Source: Echinicola arenosa
GTDB lineage: Bacteria > Bacteroidota > Bacteroidia > Cytophagales > Cyclobacteriaceae
DNA: 64,000 nt
Direction: 5' to 3'
Assembly: GCF_014841125.1 (NCBI RefSeq)
Contig: NZ_JACYTQ010000002.1
Span: 434,001-498,000 of the forward strand
The position numbers and the translations under genes were made by a program. Shown piece after piece: positions 1 to 6,316 of the stretch (position 1 is the first letter of the stretch; the number at the start of each line of letters is the position of its first letter). A model generated the notes under the pieces. The model was not told where the DNA came from. It ran no database searches and worked only from the letters and a program-made list of their open reading frames with translations.

Positions 1-94
1 TATATTTCTCATAAAGTGAAGCAACACTTTTACTTTGTGCCTGAGCAAAAAGACTCATCCCCATCAGGGCTACGATCATCAATAACTTTTTCAT
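1..94 (-). CDS. Small exported protein, probably DUF4252-like (C-terminal part outside window)
   Basis: Only the first 31 codons are inside the window; the gene runs off the left edge. Translation from the ATG at 92-94 gives a signal peptide (MKK, hydrophobic core, cleavage near AQA-Q) followed by a short stretch ending SLYEKY. That start resembles the beginning of the mature part of the DUF4252 protein encoded 40 bases upstream (FFSKY after its signal peptide). I infer a second DUF4252-type periplasmic protein and the last visible gene of the sigma-factor operon. The family has no known biochemical function. The signal peptide is clear, but the family call rests on very few residues. Confidence 0.6.
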   Translation of the reverse strand, partial: MKKLLMIVALMGMSLFAQAQSKSVASLYEKY

Positions 95-134
95 ATTTAT
101 TCCATTTTAATGTTAGGTATCTTATTCACTCAGT

Positions 135-674
135 CTATTTATTCTTCTTTTTTCCACTACTATACTCGTTCATTCCTGGCAGATCAGTTTTTTCTGCCAG
201 CATGTTGAGATCTTGATAGGTAAAACTTCCCAGCATGCTTAGCAAAGTAAATTCACCTTCAGAGCCAGAAAGCATCAGCAATTCTGCAACTTTTCCATTC
301 TCTTCTCTTACCATAAATTTGAGACTACTCCCCTTGTCCTGAACATCCATCAAATCCTCATATTTATTCCTGTTCAATGTTCCCATTGCTTCTTTGTACA
401 AGGCCATTCCATCCACATCTTCACCGCTCAGAATTCGAATACCCTTTACTTTAGAGATCAACTCTCCCATGTCTTTGGCATCCTGGTCATCGCCATCTGC
501 TGCTGCGGACTTCAAGAAACCACCAGCCATCTGCATCATTTTTGGGCTGATATAAACCCTGGAAAAATCATCGCTCTCCATATACTTGGAGAAGAACTTC
601 ACGATGGCATCATCTTGCGCCTGAACTGCAGTTGCCACTAACACCAGCACCAATAGACTAATTATTTTTTTCAT
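135..674 (-). CDS. DUF4252 domain-containing exported protein
   Basis: A protein of 179 residues with a Sec signal peptide (about residues 1-19, cleavage after VQA). There is no lipobox cysteine, so it is probably periplasmic. The mature part (DDAIVKFFSKYM..., the SPKMMQMAGG stretch and a C-terminal SGSEGEFTLLSML segment) fits the Bacteroidota family DUF4252, whose members are small secreted proteins of unknown function. Its ATG overlaps the stop of the upstream anti-sigma-like gene by four bases (ATGA), so the two are translationally coupled. The sigma/anti-sigma/DUF4252 order suggests a target or sensor of that regulatory pair; this is inference. The C-terminal tail is lysine-rich. Confidence 0.85.
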   Translation of the reverse strand: MKKIISLLVLVLVATAVQAQDDAIVKFFSKYMESDDFSRVYISPKMMQMAGGFLKSAAADGDDQDAKDMGELISKVKGIRILSGEDVDGMALYKEAMGTLNRNKYEDLMDVQDKGSSLKFMVREENGKVAELLMLSGSEGEFTLLSMLGSFTYQDLNMLAEKTDLPGMNEYSSGKKKNK

Positions 675-1108
675 TTCTCCTCCTCTTTTATTTCTTTGAT
701 ATTAAATAGGTCATTTGTCGTATTCAAATATTTCATATCATCCATCACCTGAAGTGACGACGTCCCTTTTTTCATGTTCTTTTGTATCATGGCTAGCGCT
801 TCCACTACCTTCTCATAAGCCTCTTCTTCTTCCATTCGTCTTTGTTGTTCAATAAAAAGCCAACCAAATACCAAAAAGACCAAAACAACAGCCGCTACCC
901 TTTGCCATAATCCCAAACTTCGTTCAGCTTTTGGTGCTGGTTTTTTTGTTGGCTCTTCCCTCTTAAACTCTGATAAACCTAGAAAAAACATTTTTTCACC
1001 CTCAAAACCTTCAACCTTTCTTAAAAGCTCCATGAGGAGTTTTTCTTCTTCAAGAGAAGTTTTACCTTCAAAATATTTATCCAATAATGCCCTAACCTGT
1101 TCTTCCAT
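671..1108 (-). CDS. Single-pass membrane protein, anti-sigma-factor-like
   Basis: A protein of 145 residues. The N-terminal 45 residues (EEQVRALLDKYFEGKTSLEE...) resemble the short cytoplasmic helical region that precedes the membrane helix in Bacteroidota anti-sigma proteins. One hydrophobic helix follows at about residues 70-86, then a highly charged segment rich in Glu and Lys. The gene overlaps the end of the ECF sigma gene by 17 bases and the start of the DUF4252 gene by four, as expected for a co-regulated cassette. I infer that it holds the sigma factor at the inner membrane until a signal arrives. No zinc-binding HxxxCxxC motif is present, so it is not a classical ZAS anti-sigma factor. 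Confidence 0.7.
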   Translation of the reverse strand: MEEQVRALLDKYFEGKTSLEEEKLLMELLRKVEGFEGEKMFFLGLSEFKREEPTKKPAPKAERSLGLWQRVAAVVLVFLVFGWLFIEQQRRMEEEEAYEKVVEALAMIQKNMKKGTSSLQVMDDMKYLNTTNDLFNIKEIKEEEK

Positions 1109-1595
1109 AATTTCCTTTTTCCTGTAAAAAAGATTTTAGCCTCTTTCTGGCCCTGAACAAATTTACTTTTACTTGCTCTGTACTGATTTCCAGATATTCA
1201 GCAATTTCTTCATAAGTCAAACCCTCCACTTCTCTTAATTGAAAGATTTCCTGTTGCTTTTCAGGCAAATCCTTCAAAAACTTAAAGACCATTTTCAAAG
1301 CCGGTGAAACATCCTCTGCGGCATCCATAGGCATTTCTGGCAAATCATCTTGAGTTTCTAAAACCATCCACCGCCTTTGTTCCCTTAACTTTTGAAGACT
1401 TTGGTTTCTTACTACCCGGACCATCCATCCTGTTGGGTTTTCCATTTTTTGAAGCTGGTCTCTCTGGGCCCAAGCTTTCTCCAACGCTTCTTGCACAGCA
1501 TCCTCTGCCTCATCCCGGCTTTTCAACCATAGATAAGCCATGCGATAAAGCTTGCTTCTCAACGACCAGATATATGCTTCAAAAAATGTCTTCAT
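1092..1595 (-). CDS. ECF-family RNA polymerase sigma factor
   Basis: 167 residues, the usual size for an ECF sigma factor. Region 2 lies at about residues 8-75 (LWLKSRDEAEDAVQEALEKA, then a PTGWMVRVVRN segment). Region 4 lies at about 108-160, starting LPEKQQEIFQLREVEG and containing a helix-turn-helix (YEEIAEYLEISTEQVKVNL). It would direct RNA polymerase to a small regulon, probably including its own operon. It is the first gene of a minus-strand operon with the anti-sigma-like gene (17-base overlap) and the DUF4252 genes. The upstream sequence is AT-rich without a clean TTTG/TAnnTTTG promoter, which fits autoregulation by an alternative sigma factor, although no target sequence could be identified. 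Confidence 0.95.
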   Translation of the reverse strand: MKTFFEAYIWSLRSKLYRMAYLWLKSRDEAEDAVQEALEKAWAQRDQLQKMENPTGWMVRVVRNQSLQKLREQRRWMVLETQDDLPEMPMDAAEDVSPALKMVFKFLKDLPEKQQEIFQLREVEGLTYEEIAEYLEISTEQVKVNLFRARKRLKSFLQEKGNYGRTG

Positions 1596-2578
1596 TCATG
1601 TAGATAATGAGGATGAATCTCCAATGTTACAGAATTAGCATAAAATATTTATAAATATTTACAAACAACTTACTTCCAGCAAAATACACTTACACACTTT
1701 GAATCCCCGTACCATCCATACAGATGATAACTGACCAAATCATAAAGCTGAGGGGACAACATTTACCAATACTTTATGGTAACCTCATATATTCCACGTG
1801 GTATCCTTTTTTGCCTTTCTGAAGAACGGGAAAGCCCCGGTTTTAATGCAGCCGACCTACAACTACCCTTCAACATCTTAACAATAACCCTCGGATAAAT
1901 CGGTTACTCAGTCTACTTTCCTTTGGATCAAACAGGCTTCTCACCCAAATTATCTTCGGATTTCACTCGGTAGTTTCCGAGGGTGATCCGAAGGAGATCC
2001 GAAAGAGATCCCTGAGTGATCCGAAGATTATTCTGTTTTCTCCCAAATAAAGGTCTAGACTAGGTAAGGGCTATGTAAGCCGAAATGGGAAGGAACACCT
2101 GAATTCCATCAAGGCAGCACTGCCATCAAACCTAAAAATTTGAGAGCTATTAGCTAAGGTTTTACGGAACCAAACAAGACACTGCATGAAGACCATCAAC
2201 ATGCCGATCTTCTTGGTCTGGAGCGGCAGGAGGTATAAAGGTCATTGATTAAAAAAACCGTTGCGTTAGTTGATTAATCCCAAAATGTACAATAGAAAAC
2301 CTATTACGGGGATTTCGGTCCATGGTAGCCGAACTTTATCCCGTTCCTCATTATCACAATAGTCCTAATGTTCTAAAAATTATATTTCCCCAAAGAGGGA
2401 ATATTTCAAATTCATTCACCCTCTATAGGCTTCATTCAAACAAAATAGATTAATTTTAAATTATATTTTAAAATAGTATGCATGCGCACTATTTGATTAC
2501 TTTGTATAAAATTCAAAGCAATAAACTCATGAAAAAGATCATCAAACCTTCCAAAGACAAGCTGAAAAATAAGGGCAT
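1596..2578. other. Long non-coding interval with repeats and hairpins
   Basis: About one kilobase between the sigma-factor operon and tRNA-Phe with no convincing coding sequence. The only open frame of note (2478-2693) runs through the tRNA gene. The interval holds a cluster of 11-base tandem repeats with an inverted copy (1952-2028), an imperfect nested hairpin (2306-2344) and a short direct repeat, TTGATTAA, twice near 2246 and 2272. The ends are AT-rich while the middle (about 1780-2340) looks less so. No transposase fragment is readable. It may be a degraded mobile or REP-like element, but that is a guess. Confidence 0.5.
1952..2028. repeat. Four tandem 11-base GATCC units plus inverted arm
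   Basis: Four consecutive 11-base units start with GATCC at 1985, 1996, 2007 and 2018 (GATCCGAAGGA, GATCCGAAAGA, GATCCCTGAGT, GATCCGAAGAT). The left flank carries an inverted copy: ATCTTCGGAT at 1952-1961 is the exact reverse complement of ATCCGAAGAT at 2019-2028. The segment can therefore fold into a long stem with the tandem units in it. A second short stem (CTCGG 1966-1970 with CCGAG 1978-1982) sits inside. This looks like a dispersed intergenic repeat, but copies elsewhere in the genome cannot be seen from here. Confidence 0.7.
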
Positions 2579-2607
2579 AAAAAAAGCCTTGAATTTCTTC
2601 AAGGCTT
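2579..2607 (-). terminator. Rho-independent terminator of tRNA-Phe
   Basis: A perfect 10-base stem (AAGCCTTGAA / TTCAAGGCTT) with a four-base loop, followed on the minus strand by a run of T. It begins two bases after the tRNA 3' end. Confidence 0.9.
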
Positions 2608-2608
2608 G

Positions 2609-2681
2609 TGGTGATGAGTGGGCTCGAACCACCGACTCACGGATTTTCAGTCCGATGCTCTACCAACTGAGCTACATCACC
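2609..2681 (-). tRNA. tRNA-Phe (anticodon GAA)
   Basis: On the minus strand a 73-base cloverleaf can be folded. The acceptor GGTGATG pairs fully with CATCACC; the D arm is GCTC/GAGC. The anticodon loop CTGAAAA gives anticodon GAA (Phe). The T arm is GGTGG TTCGAGC CCACT. The 3' CCA is not encoded after the discriminator A, so it must be added post-transcriptionally. The outermost anticodon-stem pair is a T-T mismatch. A strong promoter lies just upstream and a terminator just downstream, making this a single-gene transcription unit. Confidence 0.97.
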
Positions 2682-2695
2682 GTTGTAAAGTGATG

Positions 2696-2726
2696 CAAAG
2701 GTAGGCAAATGTTCTTTTCATGCAAA
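2696..2726 (-). promoter_or_regulatory. Bacteroidota sigma-A promoter of tRNA-Phe
   Basis: On the minus strand, TTTG (2723-2726) is followed after exactly 19 bases by TACCTTTG (2696-2703), a full match to the Bacteroidota -33/-7 consensus TTTG-N19-TAnnTTTG. The tRNA 5' end is 14 bases downstream. Confidence 0.85.
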
Positions 2727-2782
2727 CCTTATAGACAAAAAAATAACAATAAAACTACAGGGTCTATATTAAATAATTCACT

Positions 2783-4117
2783 ATGAGTATTTTACCTCAG
2801 ATAATATTTTTACTTTTTTTTGCAGCCACTGGCTATGTGCTTTACAAAAGGGTTTCTTTCCTTAAAAGAAATATACAGCTAGGCAAAGCCGAAAGTAGAA
2901 ACGATCGATCCACTGAGAGATGGCAAACCATGGCCTTGGTTGCCTTTGGCCAAAAGAAAATGTTCAAGCGTTGGATTCCTGCCCTACTTCACCTGTTGGT
3001 TTATCTTGGCTTTATTGTCATCAACCTTGAAGTAGCTGAATTTATCATTGACGGTATCACAGGACAACACCGGATTTTCGCTCCACTTCTAGGGGGAGCT
3101 TATACTTTTGCAATGAACTTCTTTGAGTTTTTGGCAGTAGGTGTTCTGATCTCTTGTATTATTTTCCTAATCAGAAGAAATATTACCAAAGTCCCAAGAC
3201 TTTCTATGAAAGAACTGAAAGGCTGGCCTGCTTTGGACGCCAATTTGATTTTGGTCATTGAAATTTGTTTGATGATGGCCATTCTTAAAATGAATGCCGC
3301 TGATCAAATCCTTGCATCTAGAGGAGTGGAACATTACACGCAGCTAGGCCCTCTCTTCTTTAGCAGTCTGCTCAAGCCAATGTTAGTTGGTTTTAGCGAT
3401 AGCTTTTTGATGTTTATTGAACGGGCAGCTTGGTGGTTTCATATTGTTGGCATATTGGGTTTTGCGATCTATGTTACCTATTCCAAACATTTGCACATCT
3501 TCTTGGCCTTTCCCAACACTTGGTACTCCAACCTTAAGCCTAAAGGAGAAATGGCCAATATGCCTGAAGTAACCAATGAAGTGAATATGATGCTGGGAAT
3601 TCCAACTGAAGGAAATACCGAACCACCCGCTGAAATTGGCCGCTTTGGAGCCAAGGACATCAATGACTTGAGCTGGGTCAATATCATGAATGCCTACTCT
3701 TGTACCGAATGTGGACGATGCACTTCAGAATGTCCAGCTAATATTACAGGCAAAAAACTTTCTCCCAGAAAGGTGATGATGGATGTCCGTGACAGGGCGG
3801 AGGAAGTAGGCAAAAGTATAGATACTGGAGGGAAAGGCCTAGAAGATGGAAAGTCGCTTTTAGGTGATTACATTTCCCAAGAAGAAATCAATGCTTGTAC
3901 CAGCTGTAATGCCTGCGTGGAAGCTTGCCCTGTTAACATTGACCCATTATCTATTATTCTTCAAATGCGCCGTTATATTGCCATGGAAGAAAGTGGTTCT
4001 CCGGCCCAATGGAATGCGATGTTTCAAAATATGGAAACCAGTTTTTCGCCTTGGAAATTTTCACCATCAGATCGTTTCAACTGGGCCGAAAAGGTGAAAG
4101 ATGAAGAAATGAAGTAG
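2783..4117 (+). CDS. Membrane-bound 4Fe-4S dicluster protein, heterodisulfide reductase/GlpC-like
   Basis: 444 residues. The N-terminal half has several membrane helices (about 3-20, 66-82, 105-130, 150-170, 215-235), like the NarI/HdrE membrane subunits. The C-terminal domain has two 4Fe-4S sites: CTECGRCTSECP (C307, C310, C313, C317) and CTSCNACVEACP (C372, C375, C378, C382). It probably passes electrons between quinones in the inner membrane and soluble partners. The next gene encodes a two-CCG-domain protein, the usual partner in HdrD/GlpC-type assemblies. Bacteroidota commonly carry this gene pair; its substrate is not established. There is no clear promoter; a 50-base gap separates it from its partner. 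Confidence 0.88.
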   Translation: MSILPQIIFLLFFAATGYVLYKRVSFLKRNIQLGKAESRNDRSTERWQTMALVAFGQKKMFKRWIPALLHLLVYLGFIVINLEVAEFIIDGITGQHRIFAPLLGGAYTFAMNFFEFLAVGVLISCIIFLIRRNITKVPRLSMKELKGWPALDANLILVIEICLMMAILKMNAADQILASRGVEHYTQLGPLFFSSLLKPMLVGFSDSFLMFIERAAWWFHIVGILGFAIYVTYSKHLHIFLAFPNTWYSNLKPKGEMANMPEVTNEVNMMLGIPTEGNTEPPAEIGRFGAKDINDLSWVNIMNAYSCTECGRCTSECPANITGKKLSPRKVMMDVRDRAEEVGKSIDTGGKGLEDGKSLLGDYISQEEINACTSCNACVEACPVNIDPLSIILQMRRYIAMEESGSPAQWNAMFQNMETSFSPWKFSPSDRFNWAEKVKDEEMK

Positions 4118-4167
4118 AGGTAAACAGCTATAGCCTTTTTAATTAAATGAATTTAAAGTAAAGCGAT

Positions 4168-4962
4168 ATGTCAAATTATAAAGTACCCACCATGGCCGAA
4201 ATGGCAGCCTCTGGAGATAATCCAGAAATCCTTTTTTGGGTAGGTTGTGCTGGGTCTTTTGATGAGAGATACAAGGCCGTAACCCAGGCTTTTGTCAAAA
4301 TCCTAAATAAAGTAGGGGTGAGTTTTGCTGTACTTGGGCCAGAAGAGGCCTGTACAGGAGACCCAGCAAGACGAGCAGGAAATGAATTCCTTTTCCAAAT
4401 GCAGGCCGTAGCCAACATCCAGGTCATGAATGGCTATGACGTCAAAAAAGTAGTCACTGCATGCCCCCATTGTTTCAACACTATTAAAAACGAATACCCT
4501 GCTTTGGGAGGAAATTACGAAGTCATCCACCACAGCCAGTTTCTCCAGACATTGATCAATGAGGGGAAAATTGTCATGAAAGGTGGCGGTGAATTTAAAG
4601 GTAAAAAAATCACCTTTCATGACTCTTGCTACCTTGGCCGAGCCAACAATGTTTACGAAGCCCCTAGGGAAATCATCAAAGCCTTGGACGTGGAATTGGT
4701 AGAAATGAAACGATGCCGTACCAAAGGCCTCTGCTGTGGCGCTGGCGGTGCCCAGATGTTCAAAGAACCTGAAGCAGGCAAAAAAGACATCAATATAGAG
4801 AGAACGGAAGAAGCCTTGCGAACCGGGGCATCCGCTATTGCCGTAGGTTGTCCTTTTTGTTTGACCATGATGTCCGATGGGGTGAAGAACAAAGAAAAAG
4901 AAAATGAAGTAAAGGTATTTGACCTTGCAGAATTAATAGCCAAAGATCAGGGACTTTCATAG
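4168..4962 (+). CDS. Cysteine-rich CCG-domain (Fe-S)-binding protein, HdrB/HdrD-like
   Basis: 264 residues made of two CCG domains of the heterodisulfide reductase HdrB/HdrD and glycolate oxidase GlcF type. The second domain is complete: C154, then C189-C190-G, then C228xxC231, the ligands of the special 4Fe-4S cluster. The first is partly degenerate: C27, then A61-C62 in place of CC, then C99xxC102. It is soluble by sequence and most likely docks on the membrane Fe-S protein encoded just upstream. The redox substrate is unknown; disulfide, quinone or hydroxyacid chemistry are all used in the wider family. Confidence 0.88.
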   Translation: MSNYKVPTMAEMAASGDNPEILFWVGCAGSFDERYKAVTQAFVKILNKVGVSFAVLGPEEACTGDPARRAGNEFLFQMQAVANIQVMNGYDVKKVVTACPHCFNTIKNEYPALGGNYEVIHHSQFLQTLINEGKIVMKGGGEFKGKKITFHDSCYLGRANNVYEAPREIIKALDVELVEMKRCRTKGLCCGAGGAQMFKEPEAGKKDINIERTEEALRTGASAIAVGCPFCLTMMSDGVKNKEKENEVKVFDLAELIAKDQGLS

Positions 4963-5018
4963 GTCTCTGATTTTTGTTAACTTTTAACATCTTCTTTCAC
5001 TTAACTTTTAATAAGTAT

Positions 5019-5237
5019 ATGAATCTTTTTATCATCAATTTTTCAGGAATTAGTATCGGCATAATCGCAACTCTTGCAATTCTGCTTCCAGTCTGGGCCA
5101 TTTTCGATTTGGTGTATTCCAAATTTGTTGGCAAAAACACCAAACTACTTTGGATAGTCCTGATTTTCGCCTTTCCATTTATAGGTCCATTAGCTTATTT
5201 TATTGTAGGTAGAAGGGATAAAATCATAAACTCTTAA
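5019..5237 (+). CDS. PLDc_N-domain mini membrane protein (copy 1 of 3)
   Basis: 72 residues from the ATG at 5019. The open frame extends upstream to 4974, but that part does not match the sister proteins. There are two hydrophobic helices (about 10-30 and 42-62) separated by a loop with SKFVGKNTKLLW, and the protein ends in IVGRRDK. This is the PLDc_N pattern: two helices, a TKLLW/TKLIW stretch and a final xxGRR/K. In larger proteins this module is the membrane anchor before phospholipase D-type domains; here it stands alone. It is followed after eight bases by a paralogue. Function unknown. Confidence 0.8.
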   Translation: MNLFIINFSGISIGIIATLAILLPVWAIFDLVYSKFVGKNTKLLWIVLIFAFPFIGPLAYFIVGRRDKIINS

Positions 5238-5245
5238 TAAATATT

Positions 5246-5458
5246 ATGGACACTTTCTTCTCTTTAGGCATTGCAGGAATGCTCTTTGGGCTAATTCCCC
5301 TTGCCATTTTTATTTGGGCCTTAGTAGATGTCATTCAAGCCAAATTTGCCTCCAGTGATACCAAACTAATCTGGGTGATCGTGATAATTTTGGTGCCTTT
5401 TATCGGGTCAATCCTCTATCTGGTAATTGGAAGGAAAAGCAAATTGAATCAATACTAA
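5246..5458 (+). CDS. PLDc_N-domain mini membrane protein (copy 2 of 3)
   Basis: 70 residues. Two predicted membrane helices flank the conserved loop SSDTKLIWVIVI, and the C-terminus is VIGRKSKLNQY. It is closely similar to copy 3 (shared TKLIWVIVI and GSILYL segments) and less so to copy 1, so copies 2 and 3 look like the more recent duplication. It lies in the same orientation, eight bases after copy 1 and twelve before copy 3, so the three are probably one transcript. Function unknown; an inner-membrane location is expected from the helices. Confidence 0.82.
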   Translation: MDTFFSLGIAGMLFGLIPLAIFIWALVDVIQAKFASSDTKLIWVIVIILVPFIGSILYLVIGRKSKLNQY

Positions 5459-5470
5459 ACTTCAACCAGC

Positions 5471-5665
5471 ATGATGAAAATTATCTTGTTATTCACCCTC
5501 ATTCCTCTTGCTTTAATGGTCTGGGCATTGGTGGATGTGCTTACCGCTGAATTTGCAGACAGCAACACTAAATTGATTTGGGTAATCGTCATTCTTCTCT
5601 TACCATTTTTAGGTTCAATCCTATACCTTTTGATTGGCCGTAAAGAAAAAACGCGGACATTTTGA
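5471..5665 (+). CDS. PLDc_N-domain mini membrane protein (copy 3 of 3)
   Basis: 64 residues with two hydrophobic helices around SNTKLIWVIVI and a final LIGRKEKTRTF. It is the shortest copy because the segment before the first helix is reduced. The start could be the first or second of two adjacent ATG codons. It ends the three-gene tandem array; about 110 bases of AT-rich sequence follow before the next gene, without a strong terminator. Function unknown, as for its sisters. Confidence 0.82.
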   Translation: MMKIILLFTLIPLALMVWALVDVLTAEFADSNTKLIWVIVILLLPFLGSILYLLIGRKEKTRTF

Positions 5666-5774
5666 ACAAAAAATCATTCTAAAAGAATCATTAGCACCTT
5701 TTTTAACGTTTGATTAAAAGGGGTTTTTCATGCCCAAATACTTAGATTTACATTTTAAAGAATAAAAAGACATT

Positions 5775-6263
5775 ATGTATTTGCCATTTGAAGAAATGCC
5801 TGATTCTGCCAGAGTCTGGGTTTATCAAGGAAACAGAAAATTCAACAAAGAAGAAATAGACCTTATTAGTTCCCGCCTTACAGCTTTCTGCAATCAGTGG
5901 AACACTCATGGCAACTTGATGCCAACTTCTTTTGACATCAAATATGATCAATTTATTATTCTTTCTGTCGATGAGTCTCAGCTAGGTGCCAGCGGCTGCT
6001 CTATTGACAGTTCCGTACAAACGCTTCGTGAACTGGACCAAGTATTACAAGCCAATTTATTAGACCAAGGGAAGGTATCTTTTGTTCATCAGGACGAAGT
6101 GACTATCAGCAGCTTGGGTGAAATCAAAGAATATATTCAATCCGGTGCACTAACTTCCACCACCAAAGTATTCAACCCTGTAATTCAGAAAAAAGAAGAC
6201 CTGAACAGCAAGTGGATCATCCCTGCAGGAGAGAGTTGGTTAAACCGATATTTTAACAACTAA
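5775..6263 (+). CDS. Conserved Bacteroidota protein of unknown function
   Basis: 162 residues, soluble, with no signal peptide or membrane helix. It starts MYLPFEEMPDSARVWVYQGNR and contains a conserved-looking SVDESQLGASGCSIDSSV segment in the middle, ending WIIPAGESWLNRYF. Such proteins are often labelled ABC transporter ATPase in Bacteroidota genomes. There is no Walker A, signature or Walker B motif here, so that label is not supported. It sits between the PLDc_N array and an OmpA-type lipoprotein gene, 53 bases upstream of the latter. The Ser/Cys-rich middle could be a catalytic or ligand site, but this is speculation. Confidence 0.8.
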   Translation: MYLPFEEMPDSARVWVYQGNRKFNKEEIDLISSRLTAFCNQWNTHGNLMPTSFDIKYDQFIILSVDESQLGASGCSIDSSVQTLRELDQVLQANLLDQGKVSFVHQDEVTISSLGEIKEYIQSGALTSTTKVFNPVIQKKEDLNSKWIIPAGESWLNRYFNN

Positions 6264-6316
6264 TTATTTTAAAAGTTATATATTAGAGGACGTACACTCG
6301 ATGAAAGCTTGACTTT

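Noticed and set aside
2478-2693. A 71-codon plus-strand open frame
   Set aside because: It passes through the terminator and most of the tRNA-Phe gene; the protein has no recognisable pattern.
5775-6263. The common label ABC transporter ATPase for this protein type
   Set aside because: No Walker A, signature or Walker B motif is present in the 162 residues.
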